64,000 nucleotides of DNA from Rubrivivax sp. (GCA_019635285.1 JAHBZS010000009.1:83909-147908); one strand, 5' to 3'; counted from the stretch's first letter, positions 19,663-28,603 are shown. Notes: generated from the sequence alone by a model not told the origin. Translations and numbers: made by a program.

Positions 19663-20070
19663 TCATGATTGACCCATCTGCAGCGTCTTCTGCAGCAGGC
19701 TCTTGGCGGCGTTCATCACCTCCAGGTTGTTCTGGTAGGAGCGTGACGCGGAGATCATGTTGACCATCTCTTCCACGGTGTTGACGTTGCTGTAGGTGAC
19801 GTAGCCCTCGGCGTCGGCCGCGGGGTTTTTCGGGTCGTGCACGCGGCGCCCGGCGCTGGTGTCCTCGCCGATGCTGGACACGCGCACGCCGGCGGCGCTC
19901 AGCGCGCCCATCAGCTCGGTCTGGAAGACCACGTGGCGCGCGCGGTAGGCCTGCCCGTCGGGGCCGGCCACCGTGTCGGCGTTGGCCAGGTTGGAGGCCA
20001 CGACGTTCAGACGCTGGCTCTGCGCGCTGACCGCGCTGCCGCTGACGTCGAAGATCTTGAACATGCTCAT
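19663..20070 (-). CDS. flgC: Flagellar proximal rod protein FlgC
   Basis: 135 residues. MSMFKIFDVSGSAVSAQSQR, NVVASNLANADTV and the C-terminal EEMVNMISASRSYQNNLEVM are diagnostic. The start ATG at 20070 is preceded by AAAGGA at seven-base spacing. A GTG one codon upstream and an ATG two codons downstream are less likely. FlgC forms part of the proximal rod with FlgB and FlgF. Confidence 0.95.
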   Translation of the reverse strand: MSMFKIFDVSGSAVSAQSQRLNVVASNLANADTVAGPDGQAYRARHVVFQTELMGALSAAGVRVSSIGEDTSAGRRVHDPKNPAADAEGYVTYSNVNTVEEMVNMISASRSYQNNLEVMNAAKSLLQKTLQMGQS

Positions 20071-20107
20071 CACTGCGTCCTTTCAGTGCCGGCTGCGCAT
20101 CGCGCCC

Positions 20108-20194
20108 GGCGCATCGAGCGGCCGCCGCGGAACCGGCTGGGCCGGGCATCCTCGACCGACGCGGCCTGCAAGGCCGCCACAGGCGCTTCGGGGG
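20108..20194 (+). repeat. Dispersed intergenic repeat, family A, copy 2 (with insertion)
   Basis: The first 29 bases match the reverse complement of the motA-motB copy (33062-33119) at 28 positions. The terminal AGGCGCTTCGGGGG block is also shared, but this copy has about 34 extra bases between the two blocks. It lies in the 133-bp flgB-flgC gap. Confidence 0.55.
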
Positions 20195-20203
20195 TGGGCC
20201 ATC

Positions 20204-20581
20204 TCATCCCTGCTGATGCGACTTCATCGCATCGAGCATGGTGCGCACGTGGCCGTTGATGAAACGCAGCGTGGCTTCGTACTTGACGCTGTTGTCGGCG
20301 AAGGACGCGCGCTCGCGGTCCATGTCCACCGAGTTGCCGTCCAGGTTGGTCTGGCTGGGCGCGGCGTAGCGCAGGTGGGCCTCGGCGACACCGCCGGCAC
20401 CGCGCGGCAGCGTCGCCGCGCCGGTGGCGTCGCGCAGCGCGGCGGCGAAGTCCATGTCGCGCGCCACGTAGCCCGGCGTGTCGGCGTTGGCGATGTTGCT
20501 GGCCAGCAGGCGCTGGCGCTCGGAGCGCAGGGCCAGCGCCTGGCTCTGGAAGTCGAGGCTGTCGCTGAGGCGGTTGATCAT
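20204..20581 (-). CDS. flgB: Flagellar proximal rod protein FlgB
   Basis: 125 residues. MINRLSDSLDFQSQALALRS, LLASNIANADTPGYVARDMD, then GNSVDMDRERASFADNSVKY are the FlgB signature blocks. It is the first gene of the flg structural operon and diverges from flgA across 129 bp, which should hold both promoters. I could not recognise an FlhDC box or a clear core promoter in that gap. Confidence 0.95.
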   Translation of the reverse strand: MINRLSDSLDFQSQALALRSERQRLLASNIANADTPGYVARDMDFAAALRDATGAATLPRGAGGVAEAHLRYAAPSQTNLDGNSVDMDRERASFADNSVKYEATLRFINGHVRTMLDAMKSHQQG

Positions 20582-20710
20582 CGTCGCTCCGGTCCGCAGG
20601 GGGAGTGCATGCCGTGACATTGTGGGCAGCGCCGGTGCGCGACGTGGGGGCGAATAGCGCCGCGAAGTCCCGCCAATTCCACCAGCCGCGGCCTGCCGTG
20701 TCGCCCTAGA

Positions 20711-21448
20711 GTGCCTCACGTGAACAAGCCTCTTTACCTTCCCCTCACGCGAGCGCGAGCGTGGGCGCTGGCCGCCGCGCTGTGCGCCGGGCTGCCCGTC
20801 GCGTCGGCCCAGGTCAACCTCGACGCCGAGACGCTGCAGCGCATCCAGGCGCTGGGCGAGCAGGCCGGCGCCGGCCTCGCCGGCAACGGCTGGCGCATCG
20901 AGATCGAACCCGGCCAGCTCGACCCGCGGCTGCGCCTGGCGCCTTGCGAGCGCATCGAGCCCTACCTGCCCACGGGCGCGCGCGCCTGGGGCCGCAGCCG
21001 CGTCGGCCTGCGCTGCGTGGAGGGCCCGAGCGCCTGGAACGTGACGCTGCCGGTGACCGTGAAGGTCTTCGCGCCGGCCTGGGTGACCACCCAGCCGCTG
21101 GCCGCGGGCAGCGTGCTTGACAGTTCGCAGTTGCAACAGCTCGAGGTGGACTGGGCCGCCGCCGCCACCCCCCCGGTGGCCGACCTGGACAAGCTGGTCG
21201 GACGCCAGCTGTCCCGCCCGCTGCCGCCCGGTGCGCCGGTGCGCGTGGCCGATGTCCGGCAGCGCCAGTGGTTCGGCGCCGGCGACACCGTGCAGGTGGT
21301 GGCGCGCGGCCAGGGCTTCAGCGTCAGCGGCGAAGGCCAGGCGCTGGGGCCGGGCATCGAAGGCCAGGTGGTGCGCGTGCGCACCGACAACGGCCGGGTG
21401 CTGACCGGCCAGCCGGTGGGCATGAACCGCGTCGAGGTGCAGCTTTGA
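20711..21448 (+). CDS. flgA: P-ring assembly chaperone FlgA
   Basis: 245 residues. A signal peptide ends near VASA/Q. The mature part contains the SAF-like domain (about 115-180, with VTTQPLAAGSVLDSSQLQQL and VGRQLSRPLPPGAPV) and the C-terminal FlgA domain (GFSVSGEGQALGPGIEGQVV). It acts in the periplasm to help FlgI form the P ring. The start is GTG at 20711, with another in-frame GTG three codons later. It is divergent from flgB and followed by flgM. Confidence 0.94.
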   Translation: MPHVNKPLYLPLTRARAWALAAALCAGLPVASAQVNLDAETLQRIQALGEQAGAGLAGNGWRIEIEPGQLDPRLRLAPCERIEPYLPTGARAWGRSRVGLRCVEGPSAWNVTLPVTVKVFAPAWVTTQPLAAGSVLDSSQLQQLEVDWAAAATPPVADLDKLVGRQLSRPLPPGAPVRVADVRQRQWFGAGDTVQVVARGQGFSVSGEGQALGPGIEGQVVRVRTDNGRVLTGQPVGMNRVEVQL

Positions 21449-21511
21449 GGGCCGCGCGGGCCGCCACCCCCCCGGATTCAGGGGGCGATGCGAAAATCGG
21501 CGCGCGCGGGG

Positions 21512-21540
21512 CTCAAGTTCGCGCGCGCAGCGTCCGATAT
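21512..21540 (+). promoter_or_regulatory. Sigma-28 (FliA) promoter for flgMN
   Basis: The -35 element CTCAAG and -10 element CCGATAT are separated by 16 bases, the same arrangement as upstream of fliC1. It lies 44 bp before the flgM ATG. FliA-driven flgM, giving feedback on sigma-28 activity, is known in other bacteria. Confidence 0.75.
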
Positions 21541-21584
21541 CCCGCGCATGCCAGGCTGGCCGGCCGGCAATCCAGGAGTGCTTC

Positions 21585-21866
21585 ATGAAGATCGGTCCCG
21601 TCGACAACCCCGCTGCCGTCACCCCGACGTCGGCCGACCGCAAGGCCGCGCCCGAGCCCGTGGCGGCCGCCGAGCCGAGCGCGCGGGTGCAGCTGTCCAG
21701 CCAGGTCGCGCTGAGCAGCACCGACGCCAGCCGCGCCGATTTCGACGCCGAGAAGGTCGAGCGCATCGCGCAGGCGATCCGCGACGGCAGGTTCCAGATC
21801 GATGCCGAGGCCATCGCCGACAAGCTGATCGCCAACGCCCAGGAACTGCTGCCCAAGACCCACTGA
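21585..21866 (+). CDS. flgM: Anti-sigma-28 factor FlgM
   Basis: 93 residues. The N terminus MKIGPVDNP is disordered and Ala/Pro-rich. The C-terminal half (about 38-90: VQLSSQVALSS, then FDAEKVERIAQAIRDGRFQI) is the FliA-binding region. AGGAG lies upstream of the ATG. FlgM holds FliA inactive until it is exported through the finished hook. It overlaps flgN by one base (TGATG). Confidence 0.94.
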   Translation: MKIGPVDNPAAVTPTSADRKAAPEPVAAAEPSARVQLSSQVALSSTDASRADFDAEKVERIAQAIRDGRFQIDAEAIADKLIANAQELLPKTH

Positions 21867-22237
21867 TGCCGGTGCCCGACGCACTCGAACAATCGGTCGC
21901 GCAGGTCGAAGGGCGCCTGCTGGCGCTGGGCGAAGCGCTGGGCGAGCACCGCGCCGAGGCGGTGGAGACCGAAGCCGCCGAACTGCAGCGTGCCCTCGCC
22001 ACGGCGCTGGAGCAACTGCGCCGCAGCGCGCGCGACGGCCACCTGACCCTGCCTTTGCGCCAGCGCCTGGCGCTGGCCAGCGGCCGCGTCGCCGCGCAGC
22101 GCGAGTCGCTGGCGCGGGCCAGCGCCGCGCTCGACCGGGCCATCGACGTGCTGCTGCCCGCCCCCACGCCGCACGGCGGCTATTCGGCCGCCGGCCTGAG
22201 CGAACGCCAGGCGCGCAGCGCCGTCATTCAAGCCTGA
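21866..22237 (+). CDS. flgN: Flagellar export chaperone FlgN
   Basis: 123 residues, largely helical and rich in Ala, Leu, Glu and Arg. The final segment has a GGYSAAGLSERQA-like C terminus typical of FlgN. FlgN is the cytosolic chaperone of FlgK and FlgL. The start ATG overlaps the flgM stop, so the pair is translationally coupled. Identification rests on position and on the helical and C-terminal pattern, because the family is poorly conserved. Confidence 0.85.
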   Translation: MPVPDALEQSVAQVEGRLLALGEALGEHRAEAVETEAAELQRALATALEQLRRSARDGHLTLPLRQRLALASGRVAAQRESLARASAALDRAIDVLLPAPTPHGGYSAAGLSERQARSAVIQA

Positions 22238-22367
22238 GCGCCGGCGGCGCGACGCTTTCGCGCCACGCCTAGGGTCGCTGCCGATCCGGTATCGGCCCCT
22301 AAACAGGGATACTTCCGACTCCGCGCCCGCGCTCGACGGGCCTGGCATAAGAACAGTCGGTTGGGAT

Positions 22368-24287
22368 ATGGGCAAACCCCTGCGCGCTCGACATCCGGTC
22401 CTCGAAGGCATGGACCCCTGGGATCCGGCCATGCGCCCGGCACGGGCCGCGCCGCGCTGGCTGCTGCCGCTCGGCGCGAGCCTGCTGGTGGCGGCCATCG
22501 GCGGCGTGTTGTGGCTGCGACTGCCCGGCGCTTCGCCGCTCGGCGCGCTGGCCGTCGTGGCGCTGCTGACCCCGGCGCTGCTGCTGCCGGTGCACCTGCT
22601 GGGGCGGCAGCGCAAGCACATGCGCAATGCGCTGCGCCGCTTCTCCGACGATCTGGACCCGCACAACTGGCGCCATGCAGTGCAGCAGCTGCGCGAGGAC
22701 CGGCTGGGCGCGCCCTCGGCCTTCGACGCGCTGGCCAGCGGCGTGGAAGGCGTGCTGGGCGAGTCCGAACGCCGCTGGCAGGCGCTGGCCGACCTGTCGG
22801 CCGACTGGTACTGGGAGACCGACCGCCAGCAGCGCCTGAGCTGGCTGTCCGGCGCCGCGCCGCAGGCGCTGGCCCCGGGGCTGGACGAGGCCGCGCTGCT
22901 GGGCCGCCGCTTCGACCAGATCGGCCTGTTCCGCGCGCCCGAGCAGGGCTGGGCGGCGCTGCTGGCGCGCATGGCGCGCCTGGAGGCCTTTCGCGACGTG
23001 GAGATCCAGGTGGGCGCGCCGGGCGGCCCGGCACGCTGGATCTCGATCAGCGGGCGGCCCCGGCACCATGCGCAGGACGGGGCCCTGGGCTACGAAGGCG
23101 TGGGCCGCGACATCACCGAACGGCGCCTGGCGCACGAGCGGCTGCTGGCCAGCGAGCAGCGCTGGTCGACGATGGCCCGGCTCGCGGCCGACTGGTACTG
23201 GCAGACCGACGCCGAGCACCGGCTGCTGCCGCTGTCGGCCGAACAGCAGCAGCGCATCGATGCCGACCTGGCCGAGCGCATCGAGGGCCGCACGCGCTGG
23301 GATGCGCACCGCGACGCGCTGACGCCCGAACAATGGGCCGAGCACCGCGCCGACCTGGACGCGCGCCGGCCCTTCCGTTCGCTGCAGCTGGAGATCAGCG
23401 CCGGCGAGGGCCGCTGGATATGGATCTCGTTGAGCGGCCTGCCGCGCTTCGACGGCAGCGGGCGCTTCCTCGGCTACCACGGCGTGGGCCGCGACATCAC
23501 CTCGCGCCAGCAGGCGCAGGCGCTGCTGCTGCGCCACAACGAGGCGCTGCAGCGCGCGGTGGACGAGCGCACGCGCGACCTGCAGCAGGTGAACCTGGAC
23601 CTGGACGCCTTCGCGCGCCAGCTGGCGCACGAGCTGCGCACCCCCATCGGCCACGTGCAGGGGCTGGCGCAGATGCTCGCCGACCGCGGCGCTTCACGGC
23701 TGCTGGCCGACGACCAGGAGCTGCTGCAGCTGCAGGTGCAGGCGGCGCAGCGCATGCGCGAGACGCTGGATGCGCTGATGGCGCTGGCGCGCTCGACCCT
23801 GCAGCCGATGCCGCTGGAGACGGTGGACCTGAGCGCGCTGGCCCACGAGGTGGCGGCCGAGCTGCCCGCGGACGAACGCAAGGCCCCGCTGCGCTGGCAC
23901 ATCCAGCACGACATGCGCGTGGACGCCAACGCGGCGGCGCTGAAGATCGTGCTGCTCAACCTGATGGGCAACGCCGCGAAATTCACGCGCGACGGCGCGT
24001 CGCCGCGCGCGCGCGTCGGGCTGCGCGCCGAAGGCGGCGACGCGGTGTGCATCGCCGTGCAGGACAACGGCGTCGGCTTCGACCCGCAGCGCGCCGGCCA
24101 GCTCTTCAAGCCCTTCAGCCGGCTGCACGCGCGCGACCACTACGGCGGCAGCGGCATCGGCCTGAGCATCGTGCAGCGCATCGTCGAGCGCCATGGCGGC
24201 ACGGTGCGTGCGGACGCGCGGCCGGGCCAGGGCGCCTGCTTCGAGTTCACGCTGCCGGTGACCCAAGCCGCCGAAGCGCGGGCCTAG
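22368..24287 (+). CDS. Membrane PAS sensor histidine kinase
   Basis: 639 residues. Two membrane helices (about 30-50 and 58-78) have almost no loop between them. Two PAS domains follow (about 130-245 and 255-375), each starting with a near-repeat of LADLSADWYWETD / LAADWYWQTDAEHR and ending with YEGVGRDITER / YHGVGRDITSR. Then come HisKA (ARQLAHELRTPIGH, His near 412) and HATPase_c (NLMGNAAKFT, VQDNGVGFD, GGSGIGLSIVQRI). The duplicated PAS units look like an internal duplication. No response regulator is adjacent, so the partner is unknown. It is 130 bp downstream of flgN. Confidence 0.9.
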   Translation: MGKPLRARHPVLEGMDPWDPAMRPARAAPRWLLPLGASLLVAAIGGVLWLRLPGASPLGALAVVALLTPALLLPVHLLGRQRKHMRNALRRFSDDLDPHNWRHAVQQLREDRLGAPSAFDALASGVEGVLGESERRWQALADLSADWYWETDRQQRLSWLSGAAPQALAPGLDEAALLGRRFDQIGLFRAPEQGWAALLARMARLEAFRDVEIQVGAPGGPARWISISGRPRHHAQDGALGYEGVGRDITERRLAHERLLASEQRWSTMARLAADWYWQTDAEHRLLPLSAEQQQRIDADLAERIEGRTRWDAHRDALTPEQWAEHRADLDARRPFRSLQLEISAGEGRWIWISLSGLPRFDGSGRFLGYHGVGRDITSRQQAQALLLRHNEALQRAVDERTRDLQQVNLDLDAFARQLAHELRTPIGHVQGLAQMLADRGASRLLADDQELLQLQVQAAQRMRETLDALMALARSTLQPMPLETVDLSALAHEVAAELPADERKAPLRWHIQHDMRVDANAAALKIVLLNLMGNAAKFTRDGASPRARVGLRAEGGDAVCIAVQDNGVGFDPQRAGQLFKPFSRLHARDHYGGSGIGLSIVQRIVERHGGTVRADARPGQGACFEFTLPVTQAAEARA

Positions 24288-24355
24288 GAGCCTGGGCGGC
24301 AGAGATCGGCACCCGCGCCGAGGTGGCCAAGGCCGCTGGCGTAGGCGCCCACGGC

Positions 24356-25546
24356 TCAGGTGCTGGGCAACGCCTCCGCGGTGGCGCATCCGGTGAAGGC
24401 CGCGGCCTCGCGGTCCGGGCTGACGTTGAGCTCCAGCACCACCGGTCCGTCGGGGCCGATGGCCACGTCCAGCCCGGCGAAGCGCAGCAGCGGGAACGCC
24501 GCCAGCGCACGTTTGGCGAGATCCTGCACTTCGGGCCAGCATGGCAGCAGCACGCCGTCGATCGCCGCCCCGTGGTCCGGATGGCGCGCATAGAGCTGCC
24601 GCTGCGCATGGGCGTCCTGCGCGGGCCGCAGGCGCCCGGTGGCCATGTCGATGGGCGCCACGATGCCGCCGCTGGAGGCGTTGTCGACGAACATGTGGCC
24701 GCGCCCGATGCGCAGATAGGCCAGCACCACCTGCATGCCGTCACCGCGGGCGACGACCCAGATGCGCACCGTGTTCACGCTCCCCGGGTTGATCGCAGCC
24801 ACCGCCGGGTGTTGCGTGAAGTGCTCTTCGACCAGCCACTCCTCGCCCTCGTGCAGGCACAGGGTGTCGTCGCAGTATTCGACCAGCGGGGCCAGCTGGC
24901 CGGCGTTGATGGCGCCGCACAGCATCGGCTGGGCGTGCTCGACGCGGGCGATCTGCACGCCCTTGCCGCCGTGGCCTTCGGGCTGCTTGAACACGAGCTT
25001 GCTCAGGCCGTGGCGGCGCACCAGCGCTTCCAGATCGGCCGCCGATTGCAGCGGCCTGCCCGCATGGTCGCGGCCGCTGCGTGCCTGCAGCCGGCCCAGG
25101 AAGCGCGGCGTCGGAATCGAGAACAGGCTCAGCACGGCCTTCTCGGGGATCTTGTGCTGGGAGATCTTGCGATAGATCAGCGGGTTCAGCGCATTCACCC
25201 GGCGCCGGTACTGCGTGGCGCTGAGCTGCAGGGTCTTGTCCTTCCACGTGAGGTCACGGCGGAAGAAACCGGCCATCTGGTAGTAGCCGGGGCCGACGCC
25301 GTGCCGCACATAGAGCAGCGCCATTTCGGCCAGCTGGCGCCACATGCCGAGATGGCCTTCACGGGCGCGTTGCGCGCACAGCTCAAGGAACGCAAAGTCC
25401 CTGCGCATGTCGCGGTGGCCTCTTTTCTCTCCCTTGTCCCGAGGCTGGCGGATCCGAAGCCGGCGCACCAAGTCCAGCGGGCCGGGTGCCTCTGCCTCCC
25501 ACTCTAGCTGCGATGGGGCCTGGCCGTGGAAGATTCTGAGAGGCAT
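24356..25546 (-). CDS. Sugar-transfer-associated ATP-grasp protein
   Basis: 396 residues. The central part matches the ATP-grasp fold: SKLVFKQPEGHGGKGVQI (about 183-200), EEWLVEEHFTQHP, NPGSVNTVRIWVV, NASSGGIVAPID and VLELNVSPD. This arrangement is typical of the ATPgrasp_ST family found near polysaccharide and sugar-transfer genes. The likely activity is ATP-dependent ligation of a carboxylate to an amine, with unknown substrate. It begins 25 bp downstream of fliA on the same strand, so co-transcription with flhF-flhG-fliA is likely. A later ATG at 25408 is a possible alternative start. Confidence 0.82.
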   Translation of the reverse strand: MPLRIFHGQAPSQLEWEAEAPGPLDLVRRLRIRQPRDKGEKRGHRDMRRDFAFLELCAQRAREGHLGMWRQLAEMALLYVRHGVGPGYYQMAGFFRRDLTWKDKTLQLSATQYRRRVNALNPLIYRKISQHKIPEKAVLSLFSIPTPRFLGRLQARSGRDHAGRPLQSAADLEALVRRHGLSKLVFKQPEGHGGKGVQIARVEHAQPMLCGAINAGQLAPLVEYCDDTLCLHEGEEWLVEEHFTQHPAVAAINPGSVNTVRIWVVARGDGMQVVLAYLRIGRGHMFVDNASSGGIVAPIDMATGRLRPAQDAHAQRQLYARHPDHGAAIDGVLLPCWPEVQDLAKRALAAFPLLRFAGLDVAIGPDGPVVLELNVSPDREAAAFTGCATAEALPST

Positions 25547-25571
25547 GACCTAGGGATGGGCCGCGGGCGCG

Positions 25572-26285
25572 CTACCACTCCCGCAGCTTGGCGCGCAGCC
25601 GCGCGATGCTCTGGCTGTGCAGCTGGCACACGCGGCTTTCGGTGACGCCGATGACCGCGGCGATCTCTTTCAGGTTCATGTCGTGCTCGTAGTACATGCT
25701 CATCACGTACTGCTCGCGCTCGGGCAGGTTCTTGATGGCCTCGACCAGCGCCATGCGCATGCGCTGGTCCTGCAGCAGCGCCAGCGGGTCGTGGTCCTCG
25801 CTGGCCACGTGGCGGTCCAGGAAGTCGTCGTCGCCGTCGTCGCCGCTCATGTCCTCCAGGCACACCAGCTGCGTGCCGCGCACCTTGCCCAGCAGCTCCT
25901 GGTAGTCGGCCAGCTTCAGGCCCATCTCGGCGGCGATCTCGCCTTCGCTCGGCGCGCGGCCGTGGCGCTGCTCCAGGGTGCGCACCGCGGCCTCGATGCT
26001 GCGCTGCTGGCGGCGGTCGCCGCGGCTCATCCAGTCGCTGCCGCGCAGCTCGTCGAGCATGGCGCCGCGGATGCGCTGCGTCGCAAAGGTCTCGAACTGC
26101 ACGCCCTGCGCCGCGTCGAAGCGGCTGAGCGCGTCGGACAGGCCGATCATGCCGACCTGGATCAGGTCGTCCAGCTCCACGTTGGCCGGCAGCTTGGCGA
26201 TCATCTGGTGCGCCAGCCGCCGCACCAACGGGCTGTACTGCTTGATCATCGCGTTGGCGTCCAGGCGCCCCTTGGCGGTGTACAT
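25572..26285 (-). CDS. fliA: Flagellar sigma factor FliA (sigma-28)
   Basis: 237 residues. It has region 2 (YSPLVRRLAHQM, then LDDLIQVGMIGLSDAL and RGAMLDELR), region 3 (around RHGRAPSEGEIAAEMGL) and the region 4 helix-turn-helix (LKEIAAVIGVTESRVCQLHS). FliA directs RNA polymerase to late flagellar promoters such as the five found in this window. It is controlled by FlgM. It follows flhG by 24 bp. Confidence 0.97.
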   Translation of the reverse strand: MYTAKGRLDANAMIKQYSPLVRRLAHQMIAKLPANVELDDLIQVGMIGLSDALSRFDAAQGVQFETFATQRIRGAMLDELRGSDWMSRGDRRQQRSIEAAVRTLEQRHGRAPSEGEIAAEMGLKLADYQELLGKVRGTQLVCLEDMSGDDGDDDFLDRHVASEDHDPLALLQDQRMRMALVEAIKNLPEREQYVMSMYYEHDMNLKEIAAVIGVTESRVCQLHSQSIARLRAKLREW

Positions 26286-26309
26286 GGTGTCTCGTGCTCC
26301 GGCAGGTCT

Positions 26310-27104
26310 TCAGTTCGGATTCATGGCGGCGTGCCGCGGCGCCGTGGCGCGCCAGGCATGGGCCGTTGCGGTCGGCGCCTCGACGCCCTCGGGCGTGCCG
26401 CGCAGCTGCGCGGCCACCAGGCCGGTGAGGGCATCGCCGGGTTCTTCGCGCACATCGCAGGCCGGGTCGACGGCCACCCAGTCGTGCAGCGATGCGCCCA
26501 GGAAGTTCTCGGCGCAGCTGGCCAGGCGCTGCGCGACGGCGCGCGTGCGCGGCAGGGCCGGCGGCGCGGCCAGCAGCAGGTCGTAGCTCATCAGCTGGCG
26601 GCGCATGACCAGCAGCTTCATCGCCGCATAGGCATGCGTCACCGCTTCGGGCTGCTCGGACGCCAGCAGCAGCGGGCGCAGCGCGCGTTGCGCGTACAGC
26701 CGGGCCAGGTCGCCGGCGCCGGCATGCACCAGCAGCACGCCGCACTGCGGCGCGGCGGCCTGCAGGCGGTCCAGGAAGTGGGCCGACGAGCCGCGCGTGT
26801 CCACGTGGCCCAGCGGCAGGCCGCGCGCCGCCAGGTACGACACCCGCGGCGACAGCGTCTCGATGCCGGCGCGCAGGTCCAGCGCAGCCAGCTCCTGCGG
26901 CGCGGGCGACGTGTCGGCCGCGTCCACCACCAGCGTGTGCAGGCCCAGCGTGCCGAGCACCGTGGTCAGCCGCTCCAGCACCACGCCGGTGAAGGCGACA
27001 TGCGGGTTGGCCACCAGCGCGATGTGCTGCACCTGCGTGCCGGCGAACAGCCGCCGCAGCCCGTGGGCCTGGTCAGCCGGCGCGGAAAGATGGATGTCTT
27101 GCAT
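26310..27104 (-). CDS. flhG: FlhG-like protein with degenerate P-loop
   Basis: 264 residues between flhF and fliA, the standard place of FlhG/FleN, a MinD-type ATPase that sets flagellar number. The strand-loop-helix where the deviant Walker A (GKGGVGKT) should be reads ALVANPHVAFTGVVLE, so the ATP-binding lysines are missing. The second strand (HTLVVDAADTSPAP) retains only part of the Asp motif. The rest shows a ParA/MinD-like alternation (RPLLLASEQPEAVTHAYAAM). It probably no longer hydrolyses ATP. I use the flhG name from position and fold and cannot exclude another flagellar role. Confidence 0.75.
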   Translation of the reverse strand: MQDIHLSAPADQAHGLRRLFAGTQVQHIALVANPHVAFTGVVLERLTTVLGTLGLHTLVVDAADTSPAPQELAALDLRAGIETLSPRVSYLAARGLPLGHVDTRGSSAHFLDRLQAAAPQCGVLLVHAGAGDLARLYAQRALRPLLLASEQPEAVTHAYAAMKLLVMRRQLMSYDLLLAAPPALPRTRAVAQRLASCAENFLGASLHDWVAVDPACDVREEPGDALTGLVAAQLRGTPEGVEAPTATAHAWRATAPRHAAMNPN

Positions 27105-27123
27105 GAGCGAGGACGAACCGTCT

Positions 27124-28560
27124 TCAGGCGTGGGCGGCGGCAGGGGCCGCGCTGCGCATGCCGGCGAACACCAGGTTGACATCGCCCGCATCCATGCGCC
27201 AGGCCGGCGCGGGGGCGCTGCGCAGCGCCTGCTGCACCAGCGCGTGCGCCGACAGGCGGTGCCAGTCCTCGGGCACACGCTGGCCATTGGCCACGCCCAG
27301 CACCTTGAGCTTGTGGCGGATCATGGCGTCCAGCGCCGGGCCCAGCTTCACCGCTTCGTCCACCTTGGACAGGATGACGCCGCGGCAGGTGTTGGCGCGA
27401 TAGGCGTGCAGCACGTCCTCGATGGTCTCGCCCTGCGCCGCCGCATTGACCACCAGCAGCCGGTTGACGCTGCGGTGCGACAGCATGTCCAGCAGCTCGC
27501 GCGTGCGCGTGTCGCGCTGCGCCATGCCGGCGGTGTCGATCAGCACCATCTTCTTGCCCGCCAGCAGCTCCAGCAGGTCGTCCAGCGACGCGCGGTCGTG
27601 CGCGGTGTGCACCGGCACGCCGAGGATGCGGCCGTAGGCGCGCAGCTGCTCGTGCGCGGCCACGCGGTAGGCGTCCAGCGTGATCAGCCCCAGGTTGGAC
27701 GCGCCGTGGCGCGTGGCGAAGGCCGCCGCCAGCTTGGCGGTGCTGGTGGTCTTGCCCACGCCGGTGGCGCCGACCAGCGCGAACACGCCGCCCGTGTCTT
27801 CGAGCGGCAACTCGCCTTCGCCGCTGAGCAGGTTGCGCTCCAGCACGCTGGCCGCCCAGGCGGCCTCGTCGCAGTCGGCCGGCAGGCCGTCGGCCAGCTT
27901 GCGCGTCAGCGCCGGCGAAAAGCCCTGGTCCAGCAGCCGCTGCGTCAGCTGCGCCTGGCGCGGCTGGCGCTGCAGTTTTTCCATGAAGGCCAGCGCGCCG
28001 AAGCGGTCCTCGATCAGGCCCTTCATCACACGCAGTTCGGCCAGCACATCGCGCACCTCGGCCGGTGCGGCCGCGGCGACCGGCTCGGCCACGGCTTCGC
28101 GCAGCACCGGCGGCGCCATCGCCGGCACGGCGTCGCCGGCCGCTTGCTGCGCGCGCACGCGCAGCAGGCTGGCGGCCTGCGGCACCGGGCGGGCCTGCAG
28201 TTCGGCGGCACGCGCCTCGGCCTGCGCGGCGTCGGCCTGCTGCTGCGCTTCGGCCTGCTGCTCGGCACGGCGGCGGCGCAGCATGCGCTCGCGCACATAG
28301 TCCTGGAACGACAAGGTGCTCATCGACAGCTGCGCCACGTCCTGCTCGACGCTGGTCTCGGCCGCGGTGCCGGCCGGCGGCATGGCCGGCTCGGACGCGA
28401 AGCGCTCGATCTGCGGCACGCTGTCGGGCGCCATGGCCATGACCTCCACGCCTTCGGCGCAGGGCCGCGTGGACAGCACCACCGCGTCGGCACCGAAGGC
28501 CTGGCGCACCAGGTTCAGGGCGTCGCGCGAGGTGCGCGCGCTGAAACGCTTGACGTTCAT
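27124..28560 (-). CDS. flhF: Flagellar SRP-like GTPase FlhF
   Basis: 478 residues. The N terminus MNVKRFSARTSRDALNLVRQ is the conserved FlhF start. A long Ala/Gln-rich charged linker follows (about 90-170), and then the SRP-type NG GTPase domain with G1 GATGVGKTT (264-272), LITLDAYRVAAHEQL and LIDTAGMAQRD. FlhF recruits early flagellar components to the cell pole. It lies between flhA and flhG. Confidence 0.95.
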   Translation of the reverse strand: MNVKRFSARTSRDALNLVRQAFGADAVVLSTRPCAEGVEVMAMAPDSVPQIERFASEPAMPPAGTAAETSVEQDVAQLSMSTLSFQDYVRERMLRRRRAEQQAEAQQQADAAQAEARAAELQARPVPQAASLLRVRAQQAAGDAVPAMAPPVLREAVAEPVAAAAPAEVRDVLAELRVMKGLIEDRFGALAFMEKLQRQPRQAQLTQRLLDQGFSPALTRKLADGLPADCDEAAWAASVLERNLLSGEGELPLEDTGGVFALVGATGVGKTTSTAKLAAAFATRHGASNLGLITLDAYRVAAHEQLRAYGRILGVPVHTAHDRASLDDLLELLAGKKMVLIDTAGMAQRDTRTRELLDMLSHRSVNRLLVVNAAAQGETIEDVLHAYRANTCRGVILSKVDEAVKLGPALDAMIRHKLKVLGVANGQRVPEDWHRLSAHALVQQALRSAPAPAWRMDAGDVNLVFAGMRSAAPAAAHA

Positions 28561-28603
28561 GACACCTCCCGCAGAGGCAGCGAACGCAGTGCAGCGTGTG
28601 GGG

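Noticed and set aside
20582-20710. TTGGCGGGACTTCGCGG on the minus strand upstream of flgB as a sigma-54 promoter
   Set aside because: The invariant GC of the -12 element is out of register, and an FlhDC-controlled system does not need sigma-54.
20204-22972. A 922-codon minus-strand frame across flgB, flgA, flgM, flgN and the PAS kinase
   Set aside because: Only its last 125 codons (flgB) make sense; the rest is antisense to recognisable genes.
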